A stretch of DNA of 64,000 bases from Lewinellaceae bacterium. GTDB taxonomy: Bacteria > Bacteroidota > Bacteroidia > Chitinophagales > Saprospiraceae. Below are positions 52,138-61,295 of the stretch, piece by piece (within the stretch, counting starts at the first letter, position 1; every line of letters begins with the position of its first letter). A program made the translations under genes and the position numbers. The notes under the pieces were generated by a model, which saw nothing but the letters and a program-made list of their open reading frames with translations, was not told the DNA's origin and did not search any database. The stretch spans positions 3,038,001 to 3,102,000 of the forward strand of contig JACJYL010000001.1 of assembly GCA_020636105.1 (NCBI GenBank), written 5' to 3'.

Positions 52138-52326
52138 ATGCTAAAAATTGAAAGAAGCGACGGTGAAACGATCGATCGAATGTTAAAAAGATACAAACGT
52201 AAACACAGAGACACCAAACAAAGAAGAGAGCTTTCCGACAGGAAGCAATTTACCAAACCTTCCGTGTTGCGCAGAAAAGAAATTTTAAAAGCTGCCTATG
52301 TCGAGAAAAAGCGTCAGGAGAAATAA
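52138..52326 (+). CDS. rpsU: 30S ribosomal protein S21
   Basis: A 62-residue basic protein. The sequence MLKIERSDGETIDRMLKRYK with later 'RELSDRKQFTKPSVLRRKE' is the Bacteroidota form of bS21, which in this phylum helps sequester the anti-Shine-Dalgarno sequence in the ribosome. Normal length. Followed by a short intergenic stretch and a cold-shock gene. Confidence 0.95.
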   Translation: MLKIERSDGETIDRMLKRYKRKHRDTKQRRELSDRKQFTKPSVLRRKEILKAAYVEKKRQEK

Positions 52327-52455
52327 TCATTCTTCTGAGTTTTTCAATTTTAAAAGTATGTTGTTTAAAATTTACGGTAGGGAAGTGCTCTTCAGAGCCT
52401 TTTTCTGAACCAAACGGCAGCAACTGGAATTTTAAACAGCTTCAAAAAACTATTT

Positions 52456-52722
52456 ATGCTGATTTTAGAAAAAATAAAAGCGTTATTCACAAGTAATAAG
52501 CAGGAAAAATCCGAAACGGATTCCCCAAAAACAGGATTCATTAAATACTTTAACCGGTCAAGAGGCTTTGGCTTCATCCACTCTAAACAAATGGCCAAAG
52601 ATGTGTTCGTACATTTCCAGGATCTTGAAGACAAGATCTATGCCGGCGACAAAGTATCTTTTATCGTTGAGCGCAATGAAAAAGGCCTAAGGGCGCGAAA
52701 TGTTGCCCTGCTTACAGAATAA
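52456..52722 (+). CDS. Cold-shock domain protein
   Basis: An 88-residue protein. After a ~25-residue leader the cold-shock domain reads 'TGFIKYFNRSRGFGFIHSKQMAKDVFVHFQDLEDKIYAGDKVSF', with RNP1 (GFGFI) and RNP2 (DVFVHF). Such proteins bind single-stranded RNA or DNA and ease translation or melting of structured RNA. It has its own terminator hairpin downstream. Confidence 0.93.
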   Translation: MLILEKIKALFTSNKQEKSETDSPKTGFIKYFNRSRGFGFIHSKQMAKDVFVHFQDLEDKIYAGDKVSFIVERNEKGLRARNVALLTE

Positions 52723-52760
52723 TAATCCTTGATGAATACTCATCGGACTTCTTGAACTGG

Positions 52761-52807
52761 AAGACGGAAGTTGTCGATAATTCAACAGCTTCCGTCTTTC
52801 ATTTTTA
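52761..52807 (+). terminator. Intrinsic terminator after the cold-shock gene
   Basis: Arms aagacggaag (52761-52770) and cttccgtctt (52789-52798) are perfectly complementary and are followed by tcattttt. It lies 39 bp after the stop. Confidence 0.7.
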
Positions 52808-52840
52808 TGGCTTTTCCTTTTAAAAAGACCCTACTTTTTT

Positions 52841-54301
52841 ATGCATTTGATAGACCTGTTAATTTTTGGGATCTATTTCCTGGCCATGCTCGGCGTGGGA
52901 TACTTTTTCTATAAACGCAATAAAAATGCGGAAGACTATTACGTTGGTGGACGAGAAATGGGCAGTTGGCACATTGGCTTATCTGTCGTCGCGACAGATG
53001 TCGGCGGAGGGTTTTCCATTGGACTCGGCGGCCTGGGCTTTCTCATGGGGATTTCAGGTTCATGGATGCTTTTCACAGGGCTTGTAGGCGCCTGGCTGGC
53101 CTCCGTTTTTCTGATCCCCCGTGTGAGCTCCTTATCCCGGAAAATGAAATTCCTGACTTTCCCCCAATTGTTTCTCCATTTCTACGGCAAGCGGGTAGCC
53201 TTGCTGGCGGGCATCATTTCCGCTATCGGATATATCGGCTTTACGAGTTCCCAGCTGCTCGCCGGGGCCAAACTGGCCTCTGCCACCTTCCTCGACCTCA
53301 ACATGAATACGGCCTTGCTCATCATGGGATTCATCGCCGTAGGATATACCGTTATCGGCGGGTTAAAAGCCGTCATCTACACCGACACCATCCAATGGAT
53401 CATACTCATGAGTGGCCTGATATTCATCGGTATCCCCATGGGATATTATGCCATCGGAGGGATTGATGCCATCCGTTCCACACTTCCGGCCTCCCATCTT
53501 TCTCTGACCAATATCAAACCCGTTACTTTAATCAACTGGTTTGTTACGATAGTCCCCATCTGGTTTGTCGGCATGACCCTTTATCAGCGCATTTATGCCT
53601 GCAAAGACGAAAAAACCGCCAAAAAGGCCTGGTACATTGCCGGGTTGTTTGAATATCCTGCCATGGCATTCATGGGCGTGCTCCTGGGGTTATTTTCGAG
53701 GGTAGCCGCCGAACAAGGCATGTTTGAATATGCCGGTTACGCCAGCGCTGCTGCCATAGACCCTGAAATGGGCCTTCCCATGTTGCTGCGGACCATTCTG
53801 CCTACCGGATTAATGGGCCTGATGTTGTCGGCTTATTTTTCAGCCATCATGTCCACCGCCGATAGCTGCCTCATGGCCGCTTCCGGAAATGTGGTGACCG
53901 ATGTACTGGACCGGCTGATGCCCAGGGAACCTACTGAAAAAGAAAACTTACGCTATTCACAGATCGCCACCCTGGCCATCGGAGTGCTGGCACTGATACT
54001 TGCAACGTTGATGCAAAACGTACTGGAATTGATGCTGTTGTCCTACGCCTTCATGGTGTCAGGACTTTTTGTGCCTGTACTTGGGGCACTGTTCTGGAAA
54101 AAAGGAACCCCTCAGGCTGCTTTTTGGGCAATGCTTGCCGGTGGGGGCACCACCACAGGCCTGGTGATCGCCGAAATATCATTGCCCCTTGGGCTGGACG
54201 CTAACATAGGAGGTATTTTTGTATCCGCCGTTATTTTTATAATGCTGAGTTTTTTTCCGCCGGCAGATCCGGTACCCATGCCTGTTTCAACACCGGCTTA
54301 A
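52841..54301 (+). CDS. Sodium/solute symporter family transporter
   Basis: A 486-residue membrane protein with about 13 transmembrane helices. It has SSS-family features: 'NAEDYYVGGREMGSWHIGLSVVATDVGGG' (near the Na+ site), 'GGLKAVIYTDTIQWIIL', 'GLMLSAYFSAIMSTADSCLMAASGNVVTD' and 'VPVLGALFWKKGTPQAAFWAML'. Relatives import amino acids such as proline, sugars or pantothenate. It begins an operon: the next gene starts 11 bp downstream and encodes an amidohydrolase, which suggests uptake of an amino acid or an acylated amino acid. Confidence 0.92.
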   Translation: MHLIDLLIFGIYFLAMLGVGYFFYKRNKNAEDYYVGGREMGSWHIGLSVVATDVGGGFSIGLGGLGFLMGISGSWMLFTGLVGAWLASVFLIPRVSSLSRKMKFLTFPQLFLHFYGKRVALLAGIISAIGYIGFTSSQLLAGAKLASATFLDLNMNTALLIMGFIAVGYTVIGGLKAVIYTDTIQWIILMSGLIFIGIPMGYYAIGGIDAIRSTLPASHLSLTNIKPVTLINWFVTIVPIWFVGMTLYQRIYACKDEKTAKKAWYIAGLFEYPAMAFMGVLLGLFSRVAAEQGMFEYAGYASAAAIDPEMGLPMLLRTILPTGLMGLMLSAYFSAIMSTADSCLMAASGNVVTDVLDRLMPREPTEKENLRYSQIATLAIGVLALILATLMQNVLELMLLSYAFMVSGLFVPVLGALFWKKGTPQAAFWAMLAGGGTTTGLVIAEISLPLGLDANIGGIFVSAVIFIMLSFFPPADPVPMPVSTPA

Positions 54302-54312
54302 AATGGTTCAAT

Positions 54313-55455
54313 ATGGATTTGACATCATACCAATTCCTTGAAAAGATCAGACATGATTTACATGCCCATCCCGAATTATCGGGTGAAGAATATGAAACAG
54401 GACAAAAGGTAGCTTCCATTCTATCCGGCTACCGGCCGGCTTTGCTGCTCGAAAAAATTGGCGGTACGGGAGTCATCGCCGTATTTGACAGCGGAAACCC
54501 GGGTCCATCGGTCCTTTTTCGGTCAGAGCTTGACGCTTTACCCATTCAGGAGATCAATGATTTTGCCCATCGGTCCAACCGGGAAAACATCTCCCACAAA
54601 TGCGGTCATGACGGGCATACTACCATTTTGATCGGACTGGCAAAAAAGCTTTCGGAAGGAATGCTACTAAAAGGAAAGGTCATCCTACTGTTTCAACCGG
54701 CCGAAGAAAATGGCTCAGGCGCCGAAACGGTCATGTCAGACCCGGCATTCCGCTCTATTCACCCGGATTACGTTTTTGCCTTTCACAACCTTCCGGGGTA
54801 CCCGTTCAAACAAATTGTCATAAAACAAAATGCCTTTACGGCTTCAGTGAAAAGTATCATCATCAGGTTACAGGGAAAAACAACACACGCGGCAGAGCCT
54901 GAAAACGGGATCAATCCAGCACTGGCTATTGCCCGGATCATCACCGAAACGGCAAAATTATCCAACAATACCCCCGAACAGGAAGACTTTTCCGTCGTCA
55001 CGCCCATTCACATCAATATGGGTGAAGTGGCTTACGGAACAGCTGCCGGAAACGGCGAAGTACACCTCACCCTCAGGACATGGACTGAACCCCACATGAA
55101 AAGGCTGGAAACCAAAATCATCGCCGTAATCGAGCAGGTTTCCGAAAGGGAGCAGTTAAAGGCAGAAATCTCCTGGACGAATAAATTTACCGCCAATGAA
55201 AATGATGACGAAGCCACCGAAATGGTCATGGCAGCAGCTCTTAAAAATAATTTTTCGGTAACGAAAAGGGATTTCCCTTTCAAATGGGGTGAAGATTTCG
55301 GTCTGTTTACCCAACATTTTAAAGGAGCCATGTTTGGCATCGGTGCCGGAGTAAATACCCCGGCACTGCACAACCCTGACTACGATTTTCCAGACGAACT
55401 TATCCCTGTGGGTATTCAGATGTTTTACTCCATCGCTCAAAAAATTCTTGACTAA
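54313..55455 (+). CDS. M20-family amidohydrolase (hippurate hydrolase/aminoacylase type)
   Basis: A 380-residue metal-dependent hydrolase of the M20D type. Metal-binding residues are in 'HDLHAHPELSGEEYET', 'KCGHDGHTTILIGLA' (Cys97, His99, His102), 'LFQPAEENGSGAE' (Glu pair) and 'FAFHNLPGYP'. The C-terminal 'WGEDFGLFTQHFKGAMFGIGAG' and 'LHNPDYDFPDELIPVG' complete the set. It removes acyl groups from amino acids or cuts small peptides. It is 3 bp from the next gene (alanine racemase). The substrate may be what the symporter imports. Confidence 0.9.
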   Translation: MDLTSYQFLEKIRHDLHAHPELSGEEYETGQKVASILSGYRPALLLEKIGGTGVIAVFDSGNPGPSVLFRSELDALPIQEINDFAHRSNRENISHKCGHDGHTTILIGLAKKLSEGMLLKGKVILLFQPAEENGSGAETVMSDPAFRSIHPDYVFAFHNLPGYPFKQIVIKQNAFTASVKSIIIRLQGKTTHAAEPENGINPALAIARIITETAKLSNNTPEQEDFSVVTPIHINMGEVAYGTAAGNGEVHLTLRTWTEPHMKRLETKIIAVIEQVSEREQLKAEISWTNKFTANENDDEATEMVMAAALKNNFSVTKRDFPFKWGEDFGLFTQHFKGAMFGIGAGVNTPALHNPDYDFPDELIPVGIQMFYSIAQKILD

Positions 55456-55458
55456 AAA

Positions 55459-56610
55459 ATGTTTAATACTTCTCAAATTGAAATCAGCCGATCAGCGCTG
55501 GAGCACAACCTGAAGTTTATCAGAAACTTCATTGGCCAGAAGGTTTTGTACTCCTCAGTAGTGAAGGGGAATGCCTACGGGCACGGAATCGAAATTTTTG
55601 TTCCCCTGGCCATGCAATGCGGCGTCAATCATTTTTCGGTTTTCAGCGCAGATGAAGCTTTGCGCGTCCACAAGGTTACCGATTCAGCATGTACGATCAT
55701 GATCATGGGGGCGCTGGATAATGACCAGATGGAATGGGCCATCAAAAATAATATTGAGTTTTTTGTTTTTGAGTTGGACCGGCTGCAAAACGCCATAACC
55801 ATTAGCCAAAAAATGGGGACAAAGGCCAACATTCACATTGAGGTGGAAACGGGAATGAATCGTACCGGATTTTGCGTCAAAGCCATGCCCGAGATCATGA
55901 AACTGCTTAAAAAAGAAAGGGAACATCTCAATTTACGGGGTTTGTGCACCCATTACGCAGGGGCGGAAAGTATTGCCAATTTTTACCGCATCAAAAATCA
56001 GCAAAAAACTTATGCAAAAGCGTTAAAAAAAATGGCTTCCGACGGGCTGTCTCCCCAACTGCGCCATACCTCCTGTTCCGCGGCCACATTGAGATACCCC
56101 AAAACACAACTGGACATGGTACGTATCGGCATTCTCCAATATGGATTTTTCCCAAGTAAGGAGGTGCTTATCGATTATATGATCCGGAATAATGAACATG
56201 ATTATCCTTTAAGACGCCTTATCTCCTGGAAGACCACGGTCATGGATGTAAAATCCGTAAAAACGGGAGAGTTCGTGGGATACGGTACTTCCTACCTTGC
56301 GAATACAGACATGAAAATTGCCACCATTCCGGTAGGCTACAGCCACGGATTCAGCCGCGGTATGAGTAACCAGGGGAGAGTGCTGATTCACGGGCAGCGC
56401 GTCAGTGTGGTAGGAACAGTGAATATGAACATGATGTCCGTTGATATTACCCATGTGGAAAATGTACAAAAAGGTGATGAGGTCGTCCTGATAGGGAACC
56501 AGGGAGACCTGGAAATTTCAGTCGCTTCATTCAGCGATTTCAGTGACCAGATCAATTATGAATTGCTGACCAGGTTACCTTCCGATATTCCCAGGAAAGT
56601 TTTTGTTTAA
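55459..56610 (+). CDS. Alanine racemase-type PLP enzyme
   Basis: A 383-residue PLP-dependent racemase of fold type III. The PLP-binding lysine is Lys36 in 'YSSVVKGNAYGHG'. Further motifs are 'VETGMNRTGF', 'THYAGAESIANF', 'LRHTSCSAATL', 'VRIGILQYG', 'VGYGTSYLANTDMKIATIPVGYSHGF' (the catalytic Tyr region) and 'TVNMNMMSVDIT'. It interconverts L- and D-alanine or a similar amino acid. Being in a catabolic-looking operon with a second racemase suggests that its role may go beyond cell-wall synthesis. Confidence 0.9.
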   Translation: MFNTSQIEISRSALEHNLKFIRNFIGQKVLYSSVVKGNAYGHGIEIFVPLAMQCGVNHFSVFSADEALRVHKVTDSACTIMIMGALDNDQMEWAIKNNIEFFVFELDRLQNAITISQKMGTKANIHIEVETGMNRTGFCVKAMPEIMKLLKKEREHLNLRGLCTHYAGAESIANFYRIKNQQKTYAKALKKMASDGLSPQLRHTSCSAATLRYPKTQLDMVRIGILQYGFFPSKEVLIDYMIRNNEHDYPLRRLISWKTTVMDVKSVKTGEFVGYGTSYLANTDMKIATIPVGYSHGFSRGMSNQGRVLIHGQRVSVVGTVNMNMMSVDITHVENVQKGDEVVLIGNQGDLEISVASFSDFSDQINYELLTRLPSDIPRKVFV

Positions 56611-56624
56611 CTCAATCCATTATT

Positions 56625-57695
56625 ATGGCATTTATAAGACTATATAAATCGCGTTTGAAAATCAATTATGATTATCTCAATAAATTATTTGAAACAAACG
56701 ATATCGACTGGGCAATTGTCACAAAAATGCTCTGCGGAAACGAGGCATTTTTAAGAGAAGTGCTCGATCTGGGGATAAAAGAGGTGTGTGACAGCAGGCT
56801 TAGCAACCTCAAAACCATCAAATCCATCAATCCCGAAATTCAGACCGTTTACATCAAACCGCCCCCGAAAAGGAGCATCAAAAAAGTGGTCAAATACGCC
56901 GATGTGAGTTTTAATTCAGAAAGCTCAACCATCCAGCTCCTTTCAGAGGAAGCCGTCCGCCAAAACAAGGTCCATAAAGTGACAATCATGATCGAACTCG
57001 GAGATCTCCGGGAAGGCATCATGGGAGAAAATCTCATCAAATTTTACGAAAAAGTCTTCGAACTTCCCAATATAGAAATTGTGGCTATAGGTGCTAACCT
57101 GAACTGCCTGCACGGCGTAATGCCCTCCCAGGATAAGCTCGTCCAGTTAAGCCTTTATAAACAACTGGTGGAAGCCACCTTCAATAAAAAAATCAAGTGG
57201 ATTACCGGGGGGACGTCTGTGACCCTGCCCCTGATTTTCAAACGACAGGTTCCCAAAGCCATCAATCATTTCCGTATCGGGGAAACCTTGTATTTTGGGA
57301 ACAACCTGGTCACAGGTAAAACCATCAAAGGTATGAAATCAGGGGTTATGCGGCTCTATTCCGAGATCCTGGAGATTACAGAAAAGCCCACAATCCCGGT
57401 GGGAGAACTAGCAGAAAACCCTTCCGGCGAAATGTTCGAGATCGATGAAACCCAATACGGCAAAACCTCCTATCGTGCCATCATTGACGTCGGGTTACTG
57501 GACATTTCCCCGGAATATCTCATACCCGACGATCCGCAACTTCAGATCGTAAACGCCAGTTCCGACATGCTCATCGTAGACCTCGGCAAAACTCGCCGCA
57601 ATTATAAAATCGGCGGAATGATCTCTTTTAAGCTCAAATATATGGGCGCTTTGCGGCTTTTGAATTCCGATTATATTGATAAGGAAATCGTTTGA
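56625..57695 (+). CDS. Ornithine-racemase-like PLP enzyme (second racemase)
   Basis: A 356-residue fold III PLP protein of the alanine/ornithine racemase group. The PLP lysine is Lys34 in 'WAIVTKMLCGN'. The motifs 'VCDSRLSNLKTIKSI', 'YADVSFNSESSTIQLLSEEA', 'HKVTIMIELGDLREGI' (the DLREGI signature), 'INHFRIGETLYFGNN' and 'NASSDMLIVDLG' match the clostridial ornithine racemase family more closely than alanine racemases. It probably acts on ornithine or another basic or neutral amino acid. Part of the operon; 14 bp from the alanine racemase gene. Confidence 0.82.
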   Translation: MAFIRLYKSRLKINYDYLNKLFETNDIDWAIVTKMLCGNEAFLREVLDLGIKEVCDSRLSNLKTIKSINPEIQTVYIKPPPKRSIKKVVKYADVSFNSESSTIQLLSEEAVRQNKVHKVTIMIELGDLREGIMGENLIKFYEKVFELPNIEIVAIGANLNCLHGVMPSQDKLVQLSLYKQLVEATFNKKIKWITGGTSVTLPLIFKRQVPKAINHFRIGETLYFGNNLVTGKTIKGMKSGVMRLYSEILEITEKPTIPVGELAENPSGEMFEIDETQYGKTSYRAIIDVGLLDISPEYLIPDDPQLQIVNASSDMLIVDLGKTRRNYKIGGMISFKLKYMGALRLLNSDYIDKEIV

Positions 57696-57749
57696 GTCAT
57701 TCCGCAAAAACAACACCGGTTTTTACATTTTTTTATAAAAATTTCCACC

Positions 57750-58577
57750 ATGACTCATAAAGTAACCCACTCCATGGAAAAAGACAATCATTCTTCCGAC
57801 AATCATTCGTCCCCGACAGGGCTCCACCAAAATCTTCCGGTGGGAATTTACCAAAAAGAGAGTGATTCCTTATCCGAGGCCACCTTAAAAACCATACAAA
57901 AAATGGTAAAACTGATGCCCAGGATAAAAAAGAGCAGTAAGGTGCTGATCCTAGGGTACACTCATGCCCCGGCCGCCCGGTTCCTGGAGCAAAAGTACCA
58001 ATGCAAAATAGAGTGCCTGGTTTCCGAAGAAGCACTCCAGAACAAAAGCAGACAAAACATTCCATCTGAACCTTTGGGCGACCGCATCAATGTTACCATA
58101 GGACGTGCAGATGCCCTGACTTTTCCCGGGGAAACTTTCGATGTGGTATGGTCGCAGGACGTTTTTTGGAGTAATCCCGAGAAACGGAAGGTCTTCCGGC
58201 AGATTACCAATGTACTCAAACCAGAAGGTCGCCTCATATTTACAGACATCATGAAGGGGGAGCAATGGTCCAAAACTGCCTCAGAGGAACTTCCTGAATG
58301 GTTTGACAGCGAAATATTGACCACCTTAAAATCATATCAATTGCTTGCCGGTCGGGTTGACCTGGAAAAAGTTTATATCCGGGAAATGTCCCCCCAATTG
58401 TTAAAACACCATAGCGTATTATTAAACAAAGCCGAAGCCGACCTTCCCGGAATGACCGAAAAAAGTGAAAAGGCCCTGGCCGACAAATACATACAGGATC
58501 TGAAAAAATGGATCACCGCCGTGGAAAAGGGATACCTTACATGGGGTATTTTACAGTTCCAGAAACGCAATGTTTAA
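57750..58577 (+). CDS. SAM methyltransferase resembling dimethylglycine/sarcosine methyltransferases
   Basis: A 275-residue enzyme. 'FDVVWSQDVFWSN', 'VLKPEGRLIFTDIMKGEQW', 'LLKHHSVLL' and the end 'AVEKGYLTWGILQFQKRNV' closely follow glycine-betaine-type N-methyltransferases. Unusually, motif I reads 'SKVLILGYTHAPAARFLEQ', without the normal GxGxG, so SAM binding may be altered. Last gene of the racemase operon (54-bp gap). It might methylate an amino acid from the pathway. The first ~50 residues, rich in Ser and His, look like an extra extension. Confidence 0.75.
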   Translation: MTHKVTHSMEKDNHSSDNHSSPTGLHQNLPVGIYQKESDSLSEATLKTIQKMVKLMPRIKKSSKVLILGYTHAPAARFLEQKYQCKIECLVSEEALQNKSRQNIPSEPLGDRINVTIGRADALTFPGETFDVVWSQDVFWSNPEKRKVFRQITNVLKPEGRLIFTDIMKGEQWSKTASEELPEWFDSEILTTLKSYQLLAGRVDLEKVYIREMSPQLLKHHSVLLNKAEADLPGMTEKSEKALADKYIQDLKKWITAVEKGYLTWGILQFQKRNV

Positions 58578-58589
58578 ATAAATGCTGCA

Positions 58590-59384
58590 TCATTTCTTCC
58601 TGCCCACGAGCGAATAGACCATCGGAATTTTATCGCCCAGGTGTTTGATCCTGAACTTTCGCTCCCCTATCTGCTCAATAGGACTAAAGCAGGCATAGGG
58701 AGAATAATCGTATTCTTCAAACTGGAGCAGTTCAATTCCTTGCCTGATCAGGCTGCTCATCACTTCTGCCAGTCCATGATTCCAGGAAACACTTTCCGTT
58801 TTCAGATGCTCCCCACCGTCGGTATAGGTACCCTGATCAAATTCTACGATAGGCTCATCCTGGAAATACCGGTACTCAACTTTTGAAAAAGCGTCATCGA
58901 ACATCCACACCACGGGATGAAATTCGGCAAAAATGAACTGCCCCCCGGGTTTGAGAAAACGGGAGACAACGGCCGCCCATCGGTCAATATCCGGCAACCA
59001 GCCGATGGTTCCGTAAGAAGTAAACACAATGTCAAATTTTTCCTCAAGGTGATTGGGTAAATCATATACGTCACAACAAATAAACCTGGAATCCAGGCCC
59101 AGCTGTTCATTGAATTTCCTGGCGGCCTCTATGGCCTTATCCGACAGATCCACGCCGGTTGTCTTTGCACCCATTCGGGCCATCTGCAACGTATCCTGTC
59201 CGAAGTGGCACTGCAAATGTAATACTGTCTTGCCTTTGATATCTCCCAGTATATTCAAGACGATATCGTCCAGTGGGTTGGCTCCTTCCAGGAAAGCTTT
59301 ATTGTTGTAAAATTCTGACTCCAGGTGGACCTCTGTGCGTTTATTCCAGGAGTCCTTGTTTTTTTTCAGGTAGTTTAAAGCCAT
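58590..59384 (-). CDS. Class I SAM-dependent methyltransferase
   Basis: A 264-residue enzyme. Motif I is 'KTVLHLQCHFGQDTLQMARMGAKTTGVDLS', of the UbiE/Methyltransf_25 type with CHFGQD in place of GCGxG. It is followed by 'FDIVFTSYGTIGWLPDIDRWAAVVSRFLKPGGQFIFAEFHP' and 'WNHGLAEVMSSLIRQGIELLQFEEYDY'. These are found in a widespread bacterial family of unknown substrate. Convergent with the methyltransferase of the racemase operon. Confidence 0.9.
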   Translation of the reverse strand: MALNYLKKNKDSWNKRTEVHLESEFYNNKAFLEGANPLDDIVLNILGDIKGKTVLHLQCHFGQDTLQMARMGAKTTGVDLSDKAIEAARKFNEQLGLDSRFICCDVYDLPNHLEEKFDIVFTSYGTIGWLPDIDRWAAVVSRFLKPGGQFIFAEFHPVVWMFDDAFSKVEYRYFQDEPIVEFDQGTYTDGGEHLKTESVSWNHGLAEVMSSLIRQGIELLQFEEYDYSPYACFSPIEQIGERKFRIKHLGDKIPMVYSLVGRKK

Positions 59385-59719
59385 GGTTGATGTAATTTTT
59401 CAATTAATTTTGGGAAACAACCTTTTGGTAATCTTTACTTCCAATTATTTCCATTGTTATCATAATTTAAACCAATATGCGGGTAGAAAGAGTTTCAGAT
59501 GGTTTCAAATGGTTTCAGTCAGTTCTCAAGGACTTCGACATGCTACTTGCTAACAACATTAAAATGATTTTAATTTCAAAAATGGCGGGTATTTTCAAAA
59601 TGGAAGGAAAATTGAATATAATGCCTTTAACAACAGCTGATGGTGAAATAACAAAGTGACCCCAACAAAAAATGAAATGGACTATTATTATCATTTCATG
59701 AGTGCCCGGACGGAGGAAT

Positions 59720-60178
59720 TTATTTTCCCCTTGATTTCAGGTACTCGGCAACGATATCGCGAATGATATACTTGAGGTAGGTTTTTTCCATTTTGGCGAT
59801 ATCCTTAAGTTGCTCTACCTTTTCTGCATCGAGCAGGATGGTGAGGCGGCGGGCATCTTTATCTGCCTTTCGCATCTGTTTCGGATCGATGGTGCTGCGG
59901 ATGAGGGAATCGAGTCCGCCGAAAGCCTTGCGTTGATTTGCTGAGGGCGTTTCTCCTTTTTTTCCGGTGAGCTGATCCTTGACTTCTTCTTCAAAGGCTT
60001 CTGACAACAAAGATTCCAACCCGGAGGCAAATTTTTTGGAAGCGGCAGACTTTCGGAAGGCCCCGGCCTTGTGTTTGGCCGACGTTGATTCAGTCTTTTG
60101 CTCAACAACTTCCTCCTTAAAGAAGTCATCCCCGCTGAAAAGACTGTCAAAGCCTTCTGAAAATCTTTTTTTACTCAT
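59720..60178 (-). CDS. Small basic protein with ribbon-helix-helix end, ParA partner
   Basis: A 152-residue protein encoded 35 bp downstream of parA. The C-terminal part (about 105-150, 'ARRLTILLDAEKVEQLKDIAKMEKTYLKYIIRDIVAEYL') fits a ribbon-helix-helix DNA-binding domain. The rest is low-complexity, Lys/Ser/Glu-rich, with three similar motifs: 'SEGFDSLFSGD', 'ASGLESLLSEA' and 'FGGLDSLIRST'. A small RHH protein next to ParA is the usual form of a ParB-like centromere-binding partner. The repeated motifs could contact ParA. Confidence 0.65.
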   Translation of the reverse strand: MSKKRFSEGFDSLFSGDDFFKEEVVEQKTESTSAKHKAGAFRKSAASKKFASGLESLLSEAFEEEVKDQLTGKKGETPSANQRKAFGGLDSLIRSTIDPKQMRKADKDARRLTILLDAEKVEQLKDIAKMEKTYLKYIIRDIVAEYLKSRGK

Positions 60179-60213
60179 ATTTTGGTTGCTGGTTGCTGGT
60201 TACTTGTTACTTG

Positions 60214-60987
60214 TTACTGGTTTACCTTGTTAGCATCATCGTCCATTCTTTTCAAAATTTCTTTACATAAATTCAGAAAATCTTCTGCCCCGATACTCTT
60301 CGGACTGTACTCAAAAATATCTTTTCTTTTCGCAGGCGCCTCGGCAAGGGTTACATTATCCCTGATGATCGTTTCAAAAACAAGCGGCCCAAAGTATTTC
60401 TTGATCGTTTTTACAACGTCTCGGTTCAACACCTTTCTATTGTCGTACATCGTCGCGATGACTCCGCCAATTTCCAGTTGTTTGTTGAGGCGAAATTTAA
60501 CTTTTTGGATCACCTCCTTGATTTTTGCCAATCCCTGCAATGCCAAAAATTCTGTCTGCAAAGGAATAAATACCTTGTCACTGCTGGTCAATGCATTTAA
60601 GGTCAACAACCCCAATGATGGTGGACAATCGATCAGTATGAAATCATAATTATCCTTCACCGGTTCAAACAATTCTCTAAGAATGTATTCTCTTCCTGCC
60701 TCATTGACCAACTCCATTTCCGCCCCCGAAAGATCGAGCGTGGAAGTAATGATATCTAAACCATTCTTTATAGTATAAGGTTCCAGTTCTGACTCCCCGC
60801 GAATAGCTTCATAAATGGTATTCGGCAGGCGTGGAGCCCCCAGGGATAAAGATAAATTGGCCTGAGGATCCAGATCGATCAATAAAACCCGTTTCCCCAA
60901 TTCGACAAGACCTGCCCCAATACCAATGGTACAGGTCGTCTTTCCAACGCCCCCTTTATGATTTAATAACGAAATGATCTTTCCCAT
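60214..60987 (-). CDS. ParA-family ATPase
   Basis: A 257-residue Walker-type partition ATPase. The deviant Walker A is 'ISLLNHKGGVGKTTCTIGIGAGL', with 'LLIDLDPQANLSLSLG' (Walker A' region), 'DFILIDCPPSLGLLTLNAL' (Walker B) and the C-terminal helices of ParA. It binds DNA non-specifically in the ATP state and moves DNA or a protein cargo. Together with the RHH protein it forms a small partition-like pair, either chromosomal or derived from a plasmid. A clean ATG at 60987. Confidence 0.92.
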   Translation of the reverse strand: MGKIISLLNHKGGVGKTTCTIGIGAGLVELGKRVLLIDLDPQANLSLSLGAPRLPNTIYEAIRGESELEPYTIKNGLDIITSTLDLSGAEMELVNEAGREYILRELFEPVKDNYDFILIDCPPSLGLLTLNALTSSDKVFIPLQTEFLALQGLAKIKEVIQKVKFRLNKQLEIGGVIATMYDNRKVLNRDVVKTIKKYFGPLVFETIIRDNVTLAEAPAKRKDIFEYSPKSIGAEDFLNLCKEILKRMDDDANKVNQ

Positions 60988-61146
60988 GAATTGCGCGACT
61001 ATTGATTTTTTTTTTTAGATGTTCAATCCTTTCTACCGGATCCGGACCTCCGGATCGGCGACAGCAACAAAGATGCAAAGATAGTTTAAAATAACCCAGT
61101 ATGGAGGCGAGCAATTTCAATCAACGGGGGGGTGTTCCAAAATCTT

Positions 61147-61177
61147 TGCTTCTCGCCAAGGCGCCAAAATGCAAAGA
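61147..61177 (-). repeat. Dispersed 'ttaaccgca'-type repeat, copy 5 (diverged)
   Basis: Reads ctttgcattttggcgccttg, then gcgagaagc, in reverse orientation. It lies in the 308-bp gap between the lipoprotein and parA, in which no gene is seen. Confidence 0.35.
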
Positions 61178-61295
61178 TTGGATTATCTTAATAAAAAAAT
61201 TATACTATTTACTTTGATGCACTTTTTTGAACAGCCTCATCAATGGACAGAATAATTACCCCAATTCCTTTGACGTCATAATTATTACCTGAATC

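Noticed and set aside
59477..59659. 60-codon plus-strand frame
   Set aside because: Short, in a spacer, sequence not protein-like; no support.
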